Source: Brucella anthropi ATCC 49188 (lineage in GTDB: Bacteria > Pseudomonadota > Alphaproteobacteria > Rhizobiales > Rhizobiaceae). Taken from it: DNA of 64,000 nt. A model generated the notes under the pieces. The model was not told the origin of the DNA and ran no database searches. It was given only the letters and a program-made list of their open reading frames with translations. The stretch covers positions 29,590 through 93,589 of the forward strand of contig NC_009671.1 of NCBI RefSeq assembly GCF_000017405.1, written 5' to 3'. Positions 25,918-35,064 of this stretch are shown here, piece by piece (position 1 is the stretch's first letter; every line of letters begins with the position of its first letter). The position numbers were made by a program, and so were the translations under genes.

Positions 25918-27189
25918 TTAGAACCGGTCCGGTGATAGGCCCGATATATCCACTGAAGACGAGTGTCCTTGTGCGAGTTCAGCCATGACTTTACCAGCCA
26001 TTGGCCCTAGGCCAAAACCGTGTCCACTGAAACCCGTGGCCACTAGAAGTCCATTGACGCCGTCCACATGGCCCATAACTGGGATCACATCAGGAAGTGT
26101 GTCGATGATGCCAGCCCATACCGCTTCGATTTCGAGATCAGCGATCGCCGGCAGGAAGCGGCTTAATTCATCCTGCGCCTGCTGCACGCGATAATGTGCA
26201 GGTTCAACCGCCTCGCTTGTCGGTGCAATATCTGCAATTGGCACCAACGGTCGCGAGGGCGCAAACCTTTGCAGAGGGCCAAGGTAATTGATGCGGGCCG
26301 CGTCAGGATTGTTTTTATGTGTTTCTTTATAGTGACGCATGGTGCGCCAGGAATCGAAGCGTACGTCATATTCCCCGCCCGCCACTGAAAAAACGAATGC
26401 TCCACGTGCGTCTTGCCGAATGCCTGTCAGTGGGAGTGAAATGCAGGGATTGACGGTGAGATCTGCGGCCGGGACCGTTCGTGCCACGGTTGCGCGTATT
26501 CTTTCTTGCGGGAGAATGTACCCAACCGCGCGCAACAGCTTGGAGCTTTCGGTGCCCGCAGCGCACAGCACCTGATCTGCGCGATAATGCCTGCGGCCAA
26601 TCCAGACCCCGTGCACATGACCAGCCTGAATATCCACTCGTGTCACACGCGCGCCAAGGATAACGGAAACACCGGCTTCAATCGCCGCTTCAAACATGGC
26701 TCGCGTTGCTCGGCTCGGTTCGGCACGCCCGTCTGATGCGGTAAACATGGCCCCGCGCACTTTAGCATCGTCTGCGATAAGCGGAAGCTTTTCGCGAATT
26801 TGCGCTTGTGTGAGCAGAACCGTGTCCAACCCAAACTGTGTGGCTTTGGATTGCCAATTGGCTTGGTTGGCAAGGTCACCGTCACTGGTGGCAAGGACCA
26901 CGTTGCCGCCACGAAGCCAGCCCACTTTACGGCCCAGATCCTGCTCCAGCCCTTCCCACAGGTTGAGAGAAGCCATAGCCAGCGGAAGCTCGCGAAAGTC
27001 ACGGCCCTGCTGACGTACAAAGCCAAGATTTCGGCCGGATTGTCTGGATCCCGGTGTATCACGCTCGACAATCAGCACACGCAAGCCTGATCGTGCGGCA
27101 TAAAGAGCCGTTGAACATCCGACTATACCGCCGCCAACGATGATCAGGTCCCATTTGTCCGAAGAATGCGCCTTGTGCGGAACAGTCAT
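25918..27189 (-). CDS. FAD-dependent amine/amino-acid oxidoreductase (DAO family)
   Basis: A 423-residue enzyme of the DAO (glycine oxidase / D-amino-acid or sarcosine dehydrogenase-like) family. The dinucleotide-binding fold DLIIVGGGIVGCSTALYAAR (about residues 14-33) is followed by the acidic end of strand 2 (VLIVERD), RQSGRNLGFVRQQGRD, and near the C-terminus GHVDGVNGLLVATGFSGHGFGLGP split over the second FAD contact. It probably oxidises a C-N bond in an imported amino acid or amine, with RidA acting on the imine. The start codon directly follows the stop of the transporter ATPase gene (27190), so translation is coupled. Substrate unknown. Confidence 0.9.
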   Translation of the reverse strand: MTVPHKAHSSDKWDLIIVGGGIVGCSTALYAARSGLRVLIVERDTPGSRQSGRNLGFVRQQGRDFRELPLAMASLNLWEGLEQDLGRKVGWLRGGNVVLATSDGDLANQANWQSKATQFGLDTVLLTQAQIREKLPLIADDAKVRGAMFTASDGRAEPSRATRAMFEAAIEAGVSVILGARVTRVDIQAGHVHGVWIGRRHYRADQVLCAAGTESSKLLRAVGYILPQERIRATVARTVPAADLTVNPCISLPLTGIRQDARGAFVFSVAGGEYDVRFDSWRTMRHYKETHKNNPDAARINYLGPLQRFAPSRPLVPIADIAPTSEAVEPAHYRVQQAQDELSRFLPAIADLEIEAVWAGIIDTLPDVIPVMGHVDGVNGLLVATGFSGHGFGLGPMAGKVMAELAQGHSSSVDISGLSPDRF

Positions 27190-27954
27190 CTAGTGAACCT
27201 TGGAAAGGAAAGAGCGGGTTCGCTCAAATGCGGGATTATCCAATATTTCCGCCGGAGCGCCACATTCGACAATCTGGCCCGCCTGCATGAATGCAATCCG
27301 ATTGCAGACATCGCGTGCAAACGACATTTCGTGCGTCACCACCATCATTGTCAGGCCATCTGCTGCCAGCGACCGCATGACGTCCAGCACTTCCCCCACC
27401 AGTTCGGGATCAAGTGCACTGGTCGGTTCATCGAAAAGCAGGACCTTGGGCTTCATTGCCAAGGCGCGTGCAATGGCAACGCGTTGCTGCTGACCTCCAG
27501 ATAACATACGGGGATAATGGTTTAATTTATCGGCCAACCCCACGCGAGCCAACAGTTCGAAGGCCTTTTTCTCGGCCTCGCGTTTTGGAACTCCCAGCAC
27601 ATGGACGGGCGCTTCTATAACGTTTTCGAGTGCTGTTTTATGGCCAAAGAGGTTGAAGTTCTGAAACACCATGCCGATCCGGGCACGTTGGCATGCAATC
27701 AGCTTTTCTGGTAGTTCGTGCGCAAAATTGCCTTCGCGCCGGTAGCCGATTAACTCGCCGTCCACCGTAATACTACCTTGCTCGATGCGCTCCAGATGAT
27801 TCACGCAGCGCAGCAGCGTCGACTTTCCTGACCCCGACGGGCCGATCAGACTGATCACCTCACCAGCGGCCACTTCAAGGTTGATGTTACTGAGAACAGT
27901 CATGCTGCCGTAATTTTTCGATACCCGGTCAAAGACAATCATCGGATCAGACAT
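27190..27954 (-). CDS. Polar amino-acid ABC transporter ATP-binding protein
   Basis: A 254-residue ATPase from the ATG at 27954 (MSDPMIVFDRVSKNYGS). It has Walker A GPSGSGKST, signature LSGGQQQRVAIARAL, Walker B VLLFDEPTSALDP and the switch His in VVTHEMSFARDV. Closest in pattern to GlnQ/HisP-type ATPases. It starts immediately after the permease stop and ends next to the oxidoreductase start. It powers the importer formed with the permease and the binding protein. Confidence 0.93.
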   Translation of the reverse strand: MSDPMIVFDRVSKNYGSMTVLSNINLEVAAGEVISLIGPSGSGKSTLLRCVNHLERIEQGSITVDGELIGYRREGNFAHELPEKLIACQRARIGMVFQNFNLFGHKTALENVIEAPVHVLGVPKREAEKKAFELLARVGLADKLNHYPRMLSGGQQQRVAIARALAMKPKVLLFDEPTSALDPELVGEVLDVMRSLAADGLTMMVVTHEMSFARDVCNRIAFMQAGQIVECGAPAEILDNPAFERTRSFLSKVH

Positions 27955-27955
27955 A

Positions 27956-28879
27956 TTATTGAGCTTTCTGACGAAACAGACGACGGGTTGGGCGGGGTGG
28001 GGAGTTATGGGTCTGCTGATTGGAGCGACCAAAATGCCGCTCAATGCGAACCTGCGCAGCACTCAAGATGGTCGTTGCCGCCAGATACCAAATGCACGCC
28101 ACGATCAACAAAGGGATAGTCTGAAAATTGCGTGAATAGATCGTTTGTGCTGAATAGAGCAGGTCAGCCAACGATATCACACTCACCAGAGAGGATGTTT
28201 TCAGCATTCCAATCGTTTGATTGCCGGTCGGAGGGATGATCACTGGCATCGCCTGCGGCAGTATAATGCGCCACAAAGCCTTTCCGTTGGTCATACCAAG
28301 TGATTTTGCCGCTTGTTTTTGACCGGGTTCCACCGACATCAAGCCGCTCCGAATGATTTCGGACATATATGCGCCTTCATTCAAACCCAGACCAAGGACG
28401 GCAGCCGTTACCGGCGATATCAATGAATTGGTGGGAACCGAAATCCACCACGATGTGAAAGGCAGCCCGATTGACATTTCGGGAAAGAGGGCGCCGAGGT
28501 TGTACCAGAAGATCAATTGTACCAGGACGGGGGTTCCACGAAAAAACCAGATATAGGCATTGGCTACATTCGAAATAACGATATTGTTGGACATTGCCAT
28601 AATGGCCAAAATCGTTCCCAGAACAACTCCAATAGCCATGGTGACTACCGTCAACCATAGCGTGAGATACAGCCCCCACAGGATACGGCTGTCGAAAAGA
28701 TATTCTCCAACTACATTCCATCCAAAATTAGGATTAGCCGCAATCATCTTGACGCAATAAAGTATGAAGATGATAAGCAGCGTTGCAGCAATCCGCGTCT
28801 TCCAGGCGCTGGACGGGACATATGTTAACATGGGCCGGTCAGGTGAAGGCGAGGGGGCGAAAGTTGAATCATCCGACAT
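27956..28879 (-). CDS. Polar amino-acid ABC transporter permease
   Basis: A 307-residue inner-membrane permease with at least five membrane segments (for example IAATLLIIFILYCVKMIA and LYLTLWLTVVTMAIGVVLG). The EAA loop that contacts the ATPase is seen as SGLMSVEPGQKQAAKSLGM followed by ALWRIILPQAMPVIIPP. A single permease of this His/Glu/Gln type usually forms a homodimer. Gene order binding protein, permease, ATPase is standard. Confidence 0.93.
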   Translation of the reverse strand: MSDDSTFAPSPSPDRPMLTYVPSSAWKTRIAATLLIIFILYCVKMIAANPNFGWNVVGEYLFDSRILWGLYLTLWLTVVTMAIGVVLGTILAIMAMSNNIVISNVANAYIWFFRGTPVLVQLIFWYNLGALFPEMSIGLPFTSWWISVPTNSLISPVTAAVLGLGLNEGAYMSEIIRSGLMSVEPGQKQAAKSLGMTNGKALWRIILPQAMPVIIPPTGNQTIGMLKTSSLVSVISLADLLYSAQTIYSRNFQTIPLLIVACIWYLAATTILSAAQVRIERHFGRSNQQTHNSPPRPTRRLFRQKAQ

Positions 28880-28956
28880 GGTGGCTGTCTCTCAATCGTA
28901 TTCGCATTGATGCGGCCGATGAGCCCGATCATCAGTTATGTCACCGGCCGAGATTG

Positions 28957-29847
28957 CTATTTTGAAGTTGGGATCGTGGCCAGATTTATACCAGGCTCGT
29001 GTTCCATCGCCATTGGCGAGACAGTCCAATTCGCGTAAATTTTGTCGTAGTCACCGCTGGCCTTGACTTCCTTGAGAGCTGCAAGCAGTGCTTCGCCGAG
29101 ATCTGCTTCATTCTTACGAAATGCAATGCCACTTGGCATTCTTGGCAAAATGCCCATGGGAACGACTTTGACTGGATGCGGTGCGGACTTCTGAATTTCT
29201 CCAGCAAGTGCCGCAGAGGTCAAAACGAAATCACTGCGTCCGGAATAAACGGACAGCAACGTCGCTTCGGATGTGCCGAATTCTGAAACGGTAGGCTTTT
29301 CCTTGCCTGCAGCAACGCAGGCATCCCCAATTTCCTTGGTGATCATGTCGACCCATTCCGTGCCGCTTTGTGCCGAACCTTTCCGGCCACAAAGGTCAAG
29401 ATGGTCGTTGATATCGGTGCCTTTTTGCTCAAGGATATAAGCCGATGATGTCGTGTAACCGTAATCGACGAAACTAACAACTTTCTGGCGTTCGGCATTG
29501 TCGGTGATACCTTCCATCGCAATATCCCAACGTCCGGATTGTACACCGGGGATTAGGGAATCGAACGCCACAGACGTCACATCCATCTTCACATTGAGAC
29601 GGGCGGCGATAGCATTCCAGAGATCAACTTCAAATCCGACCATCTCGCCGGCGTCGTTCATAGACTGAAAGGGCGGATATTTAGCGTCGGTAACCAGCTT
29701 GATGACACCTGATTGGCGATATTTCTGTGGGAGACTGTCCGCTGCTGTTTGCGCATTGACAGAGCCTGTGATCATGAGAAGGCTAATTGCTGCCCCGATG
29801 GTAAACACCATTACATTTTTGGAGCGTTTTGTTTTTACAACATTCAT
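28957..29847 (-). CDS. Amino-acid ABC transporter substrate-binding protein
   Basis: A 296-residue periplasmic binding protein of the SBP_bac_3 family. A basic N-terminus and hydrophobic core (VMVFTIGAAISLLMITGSVNA) form the signal peptide. The mature protein has the family pattern VIKLVTDAKYPPFQSMNDAG, MVGFEVDLWNAIAARL, FDSLIPGVQSGRWDIAMEGI and DNAERQKVVSFVDY. AAGGGGAAC is a strong ribosome site. A stem-loop lies just upstream, between it and the aldehyde dehydrogenase gene, possibly raising its mRNA level relative to the first gene. Confidence 0.93.
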   Translation of the reverse strand: MNVVKTKRSKNVMVFTIGAAISLLMITGSVNAQTAADSLPQKYRQSGVIKLVTDAKYPPFQSMNDAGEMVGFEVDLWNAIAARLNVKMDVTSVAFDSLIPGVQSGRWDIAMEGITDNAERQKVVSFVDYGYTTSSAYILEQKGTDINDHLDLCGRKGSAQSGTEWVDMITKEIGDACVAAGKEKPTVSEFGTSEATLLSVYSGRSDFVLTSAALAGEIQKSAPHPVKVVPMGILPRMPSGIAFRKNEADLGEALLAALKEVKASGDYDKIYANWTVSPMAMEHEPGINLATIPTSK

Positions 29848-29877
29848 TTCTTAGTTCCCCTTTGGCCGTGATTGTTT

Positions 29878-29905
29878 GCGAGCCACCCAGCCTTAAATGG
29901 CTCGC
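29878..29905. promoter_or_regulatory. 8-bp stem-loop between aldehyde dehydrogenase and binding-protein genes
   Basis: GCGAGCCA (29878-29885) and TGGCTCGC (29898-29905) form a perfect 8-bp stem with a 12-base loop. In the plus direction it is followed by TTTTT, but the genes here run on the minus strand, where no T run follows. An RNA-processing or stability element inside the operon is more likely than a terminator. Confidence 0.45.
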
Positions 29906-29933
29906 TTTTTCTGCTTTGTTTTGGTGTTCCTTC

Positions 29934-31424
29934 TCAGCCGATTACGAACGGATTTGCTATCTCCTCTGCGGTGGATAGCCACACTGCTTTGGTTTGCAGG
30001 AACTCTTTAATTCCTTCTATTCCGTTTTCCCGGCCTATTCCGCTTTTTTTATAGCCGCCAAACGGGGTGGTGTAGGACACATCGCGATATGTGTTTACCC
30101 AGACACTGCCCGCTTCCAAGCTTTCCGACATGAGGATGGCGCGACGCATATCCGAGGTCCAGACACCGGCGGCTAACCCGAATTCGCTGTCATTGGCGAT
30201 GGCTACAGCTTCTTCCGGCTCATCGAACGGGATGGCGCACAGAACAGGGCCAAAGACCTCTTCACGGGCAATCCGCATATCATTGTTCACGCCAGCAAAA
30301 ATTGTTGGCTCAACGAAGTAGCCTGCCGCACATTCATCCAGATCAGGTCTTTTGCCGCCAAGGATGAGTTCTGCACCTTCCTGCCGGGCGATATCAATGT
30401 AACCCAGCACTTTCTCATATTGCATGGCGTTCGCGATGGGCCCGATGCGGGTATCGAGGTGTTTGGGATCGCCAATGCGTGCGGTCTTGGTGAAGGCAGT
30501 GAGTTTTTCCAGAAACTCATCGTGGATTTTGCGCTGCAGTAACAAACGCGAACCGGCGATACAGGTCTGACCGACGGCGCCGAAAATACCGCCGACAACG
30601 CCGCGTACGGCATTATCAAGATTGGCATCTTCGAAAATGATATTGGGCGATTTGCCGCCCAGCTCAAGGCTGACTCGCTTGATGTCTTTGGCGGCCAGCG
30701 CATAGAGGTGCGCGCCGGTGCGTGTTGATCCCGTAAACCCAACGTGGCGAGTGAGCGGGTGCGTCACCAACGGCTCGCCAACTTCGGGTCCATAACCCGT
30801 CACGACATTAATCACACCTGCGGGGAAACCAGCCTTCTCGACGAGCTCCATCAATTTTATGGCAGTAGCCGACGTGTATTCAGCCGGTTTCATCACCAAA
30901 GTGCAGCCTGCGGCCAAAGCGGGGGCAGCTTTGAGCGAGAACAAAAACAGCGGCGCATTCCATGGAACGATGCCCACGCAGACGCCGAGTGGTTCGTGCC
31001 GCGAGAAGCTCAGGGCTTTTTTATCGCAGGGATGTACCGCACCTTCGATTTTGTCTGCAAGCCCGGCATAATAGTGATACCAGCGCGGAATATATCGAAT
31101 TTGATGGCGCATTTCGGCGAGAAGGCGACCATTATCGCGCACTTCGATCTCGGCCAGTTTATCGGCATTCTGTTCGATGAGGTCGGCGAAGCGCTGTATA
31201 ATGCGGCCACGCTCGCTGGGATGCATCTGTCTCCAAGGGCCTTTGGTAAACGCGCTATGCGCTGCTTGTATGGCTCTGTCAGCATCTTCGGCATTGCCGC
31301 GAGGCACGAGAGCCCACGGTTTGGCCGTAAATGGATCAATGGTCTCGATATATTGACCCGATGACGGCTCTACCCATTCACCGTTGATATACATAGCAAG
31401 TTTTTCTAGGTCGTGGGTCGACAT
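29934..31424 (-). CDS. NAD(P)-dependent aldehyde dehydrogenase
   Basis: A 496-residue class-1 type aldehyde dehydrogenase from the ATG at 31424 (MSTHDLEKLAMYINGEW); the frame is open further upstream by chance. It has the cofactor loop IVPWNAPLFLFS, GFTGSTRTGAHL, the general base Glu in VSLELGGKSPNIIF and the catalytic Cys in GQTCIAGSRLLL. It probably oxidises an aldehyde released by the FAD oxidoreductase. First gene of the six-gene minus-strand operon, divergent from the HutC-type regulator at 31738, with two TGATATCA palindromes in the shared promoter region. Confidence 0.94.
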   Translation of the reverse strand: MSTHDLEKLAMYINGEWVEPSSGQYIETIDPFTAKPWALVPRGNAEDADRAIQAAHSAFTKGPWRQMHPSERGRIIQRFADLIEQNADKLAEIEVRDNGRLLAEMRHQIRYIPRWYHYYAGLADKIEGAVHPCDKKALSFSRHEPLGVCVGIVPWNAPLFLFSLKAAPALAAGCTLVMKPAEYTSATAIKLMELVEKAGFPAGVINVVTGYGPEVGEPLVTHPLTRHVGFTGSTRTGAHLYALAAKDIKRVSLELGGKSPNIIFEDANLDNAVRGVVGGIFGAVGQTCIAGSRLLLQRKIHDEFLEKLTAFTKTARIGDPKHLDTRIGPIANAMQYEKVLGYIDIARQEGAELILGGKRPDLDECAAGYFVEPTIFAGVNNDMRIAREEVFGPVLCAIPFDEPEEAVAIANDSEFGLAAGVWTSDMRRAILMSESLEAGSVWVNTYRDVSYTTPFGGYKKSGIGRENGIEGIKEFLQTKAVWLSTAEEIANPFVIG

Positions 31425-31737
31425 CGCCCCTCCTCTTGGCGAGCCTTCGGGCTGGAAGCATGGCTTCCCTTTGCCTTTGCGGCCCGGAATCATTCATTTA
31501 GATGCACTAAGGATATCTCTATCTATGCAAAGTGATATCACTTTAAAAGTCAATAGAAAAAAGAAAAGATGCCAGAATTGCACCAACATGGCGACAAAGC
31601 CGCGATATTGTCGTATTTATGCCGAGTGAAGCTATCGGAACCTGATAAAATCATAGCGTCGCAAAATTTAATGGGTTGATAATGATATCATAATAGTTGA
31701 GGTTTGCTATTACATCGGCCTTTTAAGAGTGCGTATC
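31425..31737. promoter_or_regulatory. Divergent control region of the catabolic island
   Basis: A 313-bp AT-rich space between the aldehyde dehydrogenase operon (minus) and the regulator/ubiD operon (plus). It contains a perfect 16-bp palindrome AAAGTGATATCACTTT at 31529-31544 and a second site ATGATATCAT at 31682-31691 sharing the core TGATATCA. These fit the two-fold symmetric sites bound by GntR/HutC dimers, one near each expected promoter. Confidence 0.65.
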
Positions 31738-32490
31738 GTGAACACTGACCAGCATCTCTACAAAAAAATCAAAAGCGAAATTGATCGCCGCGTTGAAACG
31801 GAAGAATGGCCGGCAAATTTCCAGATCCCTTCGGAAGGTGATCTGGCCGCAGAGTTTGATGTTTCACAACTGACCGTGCGCCGTGCGTTGCGCGAGCTGC
31901 AAACGGCAGGTGTGTTAATCCGCGTGCAGGGACGGGGCACGTTTGTGCTGGGGCCGCGCATTCAGTGCGCCGTGTTCGACCTTCCCAATATCAGCGACGA
32001 GATCGCTAGCTCTGGCGGCGCGCACACCTGTCAGATTCTGGTTCACACAACCCTTGCGCAGGACAATCCTGCGCGCAACATTTTGCAATTGTCCGCAGAT
32101 GGGGTGGTTTATTACAGCCGGTTTCTTCATCTGGAAGATGGCACGCCCATTCAGCTTGAAGAGCGCTATGTCAACGCCGCAGAAGCTCCGGGATATCTGG
32201 ATCAGACGTTTTCAGCGCAAGGCCCTGAAGCATGGTTTCGGCGCGAAACGGTGGTCACAACAGTTGATAATGCCATTCGTGCCATTCGCGCTGAAGACGA
32301 CATACGCCAGCTTTTGCAGATCGATACCAACCAGCCCTGTCTGCTTCTGGACCGTTCTACCTGGCGCGACGGGATTCCGGTCACGCGCAGCCGTTTTATC
32401 TATCCCGGAGACCGTTATCGGCTGCGTTCCGCGCACGACGCGCGCACCACCCGTATCGCATTAACACCCAACTTGGGCACTGTCCGCTGA
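31738..32490 (+). CDS. GntR/HutC-family regulator 1
   Basis: About 250 residues from the GTG at 31738, chosen because the product MNTDQHLYKKIKSEIDRR then aligns with the start of its paralogue at 35065. The N-terminal winged helix has IPSEGDLAAEFDVSQLTVRR then ALRELQ and GRGTFVLGPR. The C-terminal UTRA effector domain has SRFLHLEDGTPIQLEERYVN and RSTWRDGIPVTRSRF. It probably represses the divergent operons until an imported ligand binds the UTRA domain. It is followed 20 bases later by ubiD. Confidence 0.92.
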   Translation: MNTDQHLYKKIKSEIDRRVETEEWPANFQIPSEGDLAAEFDVSQLTVRRALRELQTAGVLIRVQGRGTFVLGPRIQCAVFDLPNISDEIASSGGAHTCQILVHTTLAQDNPARNILQLSADGVVYYSRFLHLEDGTPIQLEERYVNAAEAPGYLDQTFSAQGPEAWFRRETVVTTVDNAIRAIRAEDDIRQLLQIDTNQPCLLLDRSTWRDGIPVTRSRFIYPGDRYRLRSAHDARTTRIALTPNLGTVR

Positions 32491-32510
32491 ATCCTAGAAC
32501 GGAGTTTGAG

Positions 32511-33842
32511 ATGAGAGATTTTATCAATAAGCTTGAAGAGCGCGGCGATCTGCTGGTGGTTGATCGCGAGATTGACCCTGCGCATGAACTTGCAGCCGTC
32601 ACGCAGCTTGCGCAGAAAAAATGGGCGAAGCCCGTGATGTTTACCAACGTAAAAGGCACACGGTTTCCCGTTGTCAGCAATGTCTACAGCACGCGCGACA
32701 GAATTGCCGAAGTGATCGGCATTGACGCTAAGGATTTTTGCACCCAGTGGAGCCGTCTCGCATCTCTTGGCACGTCAGAGCTGAAAGAGCCGCTAAAGCT
32801 TGCCGAGGACAGCGAGCTTCCCGAATATGAAGAAGTCAAACTGTCCGATCTACCGCTGATCACCTATTCTGACCGCGACGGCGCGCCCTATTTCACCTCT
32901 GCAATGTTTATCGCCAAAGATCCGGAAACCGGCGTTGGTAATTTGTCTTATCATCGCTCGATGTTTATCAGCGATAACGAGCTGCGCTGTCGCTTGGCAC
33001 CTCGCCATCATCTGACGATCTATCATGAGAAGGCGGAAAAACTGGGCAAACCGCTCGAAGCGGCCATGTTGATTGGTACGCCTTCGCATGCATTTCTAAC
33101 CGCAGCAGCGCCACTGCCTTATGATGTCGACGAATTGGAAGTGGCGGCGCGGTTGCGTGGACGACCGATTTCCATGCGCAAATGCAACCATATCGATCTT
33201 GAAGTTCCCGCAGAAACCGAAGTGGTGATCGAAGGTCGCTTTCTTCCCAATGAACGTCGCGCTGAAGGGCCTTTTGGCGAGTTCATGGGCTATTACGTTC
33301 CTGTCGGACCGAATGCGGTTTTCGAAGTACTGGGCGTCACCGTGCGCAAAGACGCGCTGTTCCATTCGATATTATGTGGTTCACCTGAAGAAGTGCTCAC
33401 ACTCGAACTCTCGGTTTCCGCGAATATTTATCAGCGCTTGAGTGCTGCGCTTCCCGGTATCGTCAATGTCACCTGCCAGCCATTCGTCAATCACGCCATC
33501 ATCCAGATCGAGCCGCAGTTCGAGGGGCATGCGCGTCAGGTCATGCTGGCGGCTATCGGGGCCGAACCCATATGGTCAAAACAGATCACGGTGGTGGATA
33601 CCGACGTAAATATCTACGACATGGATGATGTTCAATGGGCCATTCTAACGCGTTGTCGCCCAGATAAGGACATGCTGATTATCCCGGATACACCATCATT
33701 TTATAGAGATGAACAGAAGGACCATTGGGGCAGGCTGCTTGTGGATGCGACCAAGCCATGGGGGCGGGAACAGGAGTTTGAACGCAAACGATTGCGCCTT
33801 GGCAACAGTGTCAAGGCCAGTGACTGGTTCGAGGGAGCTTAA
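32511..33842 (+). CDS. UbiD-family prenyl-FMN-dependent decarboxylase
   Basis: A 443-residue UbiD-family enzyme. It starts RDFINKLEERGDLLVVDREI, with central motifs NLSYHRSMFI, RLAPRHHLTIYHEKAE and IEGRFLPNERRAEGPFGEF, the last holding the Arg/Glu region around the prenyl-FMN site. Members reversibly (de)carboxylate aromatic or alpha,beta-unsaturated acids. The ubiX gene that makes the cofactor is 3 bases downstream, and a TIGR02444 protein follows. In this catabolic setting a degradative decarboxylase is likelier than ubiquinone synthesis. Substrate unknown. Confidence 0.93.
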   Translation: MRDFINKLEERGDLLVVDREIDPAHELAAVTQLAQKKWAKPVMFTNVKGTRFPVVSNVYSTRDRIAEVIGIDAKDFCTQWSRLASLGTSELKEPLKLAEDSELPEYEEVKLSDLPLITYSDRDGAPYFTSAMFIAKDPETGVGNLSYHRSMFISDNELRCRLAPRHHLTIYHEKAEKLGKPLEAAMLIGTPSHAFLTAAAPLPYDVDELEVAARLRGRPISMRKCNHIDLEVPAETEVVIEGRFLPNERRAEGPFGEFMGYYVPVGPNAVFEVLGVTVRKDALFHSILCGSPEEVLTLELSVSANIYQRLSAALPGIVNVTCQPFVNHAIIQIEPQFEGHARQVMLAAIGAEPIWSKQITVVDTDVNIYDMDDVQWAILTRCRPDKDMLIIPDTPSFYRDEQKDHWGRLLVDATKPWGREQEFERKRLRLGNSVKASDWFEGA

Positions 33843-33845
33843 CCG

Positions 33846-34424
33846 ATGAGCATTCAACGCCTGGTGATAGGAATTTCGGGCGCTTCGGGCGCAGCTTATG
33901 GACTCAAAGCACTTGAACTGTCGCGATCAGTAGGCGTTGAAACGCATCTTGTCGTGTCACGCGCAGCGCTGCTCACTCTCCATCAGGAGCTTGGTATACA
34001 AAAATCTGAACTTTCGGATCGCGCCGATGTCGTTCATTCGGCTGCTGACGTCGGCGCTTCGATTGCATCGGGATCGTTCAGGACAATGGGTATGCTGGTT
34101 GCACCGTGCTCGGTCAAAACAATGTCCGAGATAGCGTCGGGAGTGACGTCGACACTTATGAGCCGGGCGGCGGATGTGGTTTTGAAAGAACGGCGCCGAC
34201 TGGTTCTCATGGTGCGGGAAACGCCGCTGCATCTCGGGCATTTGAAAACGATGACAGCACTCACTGAAATGGGGGCAATCATCATGCCGCCCGTTCCAGC
34301 CTTTTATTCGCATCCCGAAAGCATTAACGAGATGGTCTGCCATTCTGTGGGCCGCGCTCTTGATCTGTTCGGTATTGAAACAGGCACGGTTAAACGTTGG
34401 GATGGACTGAAGCCTGGATCTTAA
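33846..34424 (+). CDS. UbiX-family flavin prenyltransferase
   Basis: A 192-residue enzyme that prenylates FMN to make the UbiD cofactor. It has the N-terminal ISGASGAAYGLKALEL, the central MLVAPCSVKTMSEIASGV, and RRRLVLMVRETPLHLGHL, all UbiX/Pad1 hallmarks. It is coupled to ubiD (stop and start 3 bases apart), so the pair forms a self-sufficient decarboxylase system on this replicon. Confidence 0.94.
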   Translation: MSIQRLVIGISGASGAAYGLKALELSRSVGVETHLVVSRAALLTLHQELGIQKSELSDRADVVHSAADVGASIASGSFRTMGMLVAPCSVKTMSEIASGVTSTLMSRAADVVLKERRRLVLMVRETPLHLGHLKTMTALTEMGAIIMPPVPAFYSHPESINEMVCHSVGRALDLFGIETGTVKRWDGLKPGS

Positions 34425-34442
34425 AGGCAGAGGATCACGCGA

Positions 34443-34958
34443 GTGGACGATATAGAACGTCATTCAGCACTTTGGAGCTTTATGCTTCAACTCTATGCCA
34501 AGCCCGGAATTCCGGCTGCCTTGCTGAGCTTGCAAGACAATTATGCCATTGATGTGCCGTTTTATCTGGCGGTTCTGCACGCGGTAACAACAGACCGATA
34601 TGTCACGGCAAAAGCGCTCAGCGCTCTATACGCCGAAATACAAGAATGGCGGGAAGAGGTCGTAATCCCGCTGAGAATTGTCCGAAAGACGCTGAAGGTG
34701 CATGCGTGGGCGACACGTTTTGAAAATACGGGTGCCTTCCGCGAGACTATCAAAAGTGCTGAGTTAAACGCCGAAAGAATTGAAGTTGATGTTTTGGAAA
34801 AACTGATCCCAATCTATTTCAGCGTGGATTCCATTGATGACAAACCAAATATTTTAGCGGTTTCGCTGATGTTCTTGAATGTCTTCGGCTTTCCGGCGCT
34901 GGACCAACTTCCGGCAGACGCTGAATTTGTAGCCAGAACATTAGCAAGCAATCATTAG
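34443..34958 (+). CDS. TIGR02444 / DUF2390 family protein
   Basis: A 171-residue helical protein whose N-terminus LWSFMLQLYAKPGIPAALLS and LQDNYAIDVPFYLAVLHAV match the TIGR02444 family of small cytoplasmic proteins of unknown function. A GTG start is used. It follows ubiX by 18 bases. Known three-gene decarboxylase operons (vdcBCD type) have a much smaller third protein, so this is not VdcD. Its place in the operon suggests an accessory role with UbiD/UbiX; no function is shown by the sequence. Confidence 0.7.
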   Translation: MDDIERHSALWSFMLQLYAKPGIPAALLSLQDNYAIDVPFYLAVLHAVTTDRYVTAKALSALYAEIQEWREEVVIPLRIVRKTLKVHAWATRFENTGAFRETIKSAELNAERIEVDVLEKLIPIYFSVDSIDDKPNILAVSLMFLNVFGFPALDQLPADAEFVARTLASNH

Positions 34959-35064
34959 GGGTGAAACCCGTGATTCATGCAATGTGTAATCACGCAAGTG
35001 GACTTGACCCAGCCCGACTATGAATGTGATTATGCGCTATCAATAACATCATTTGTTGTGAGAT

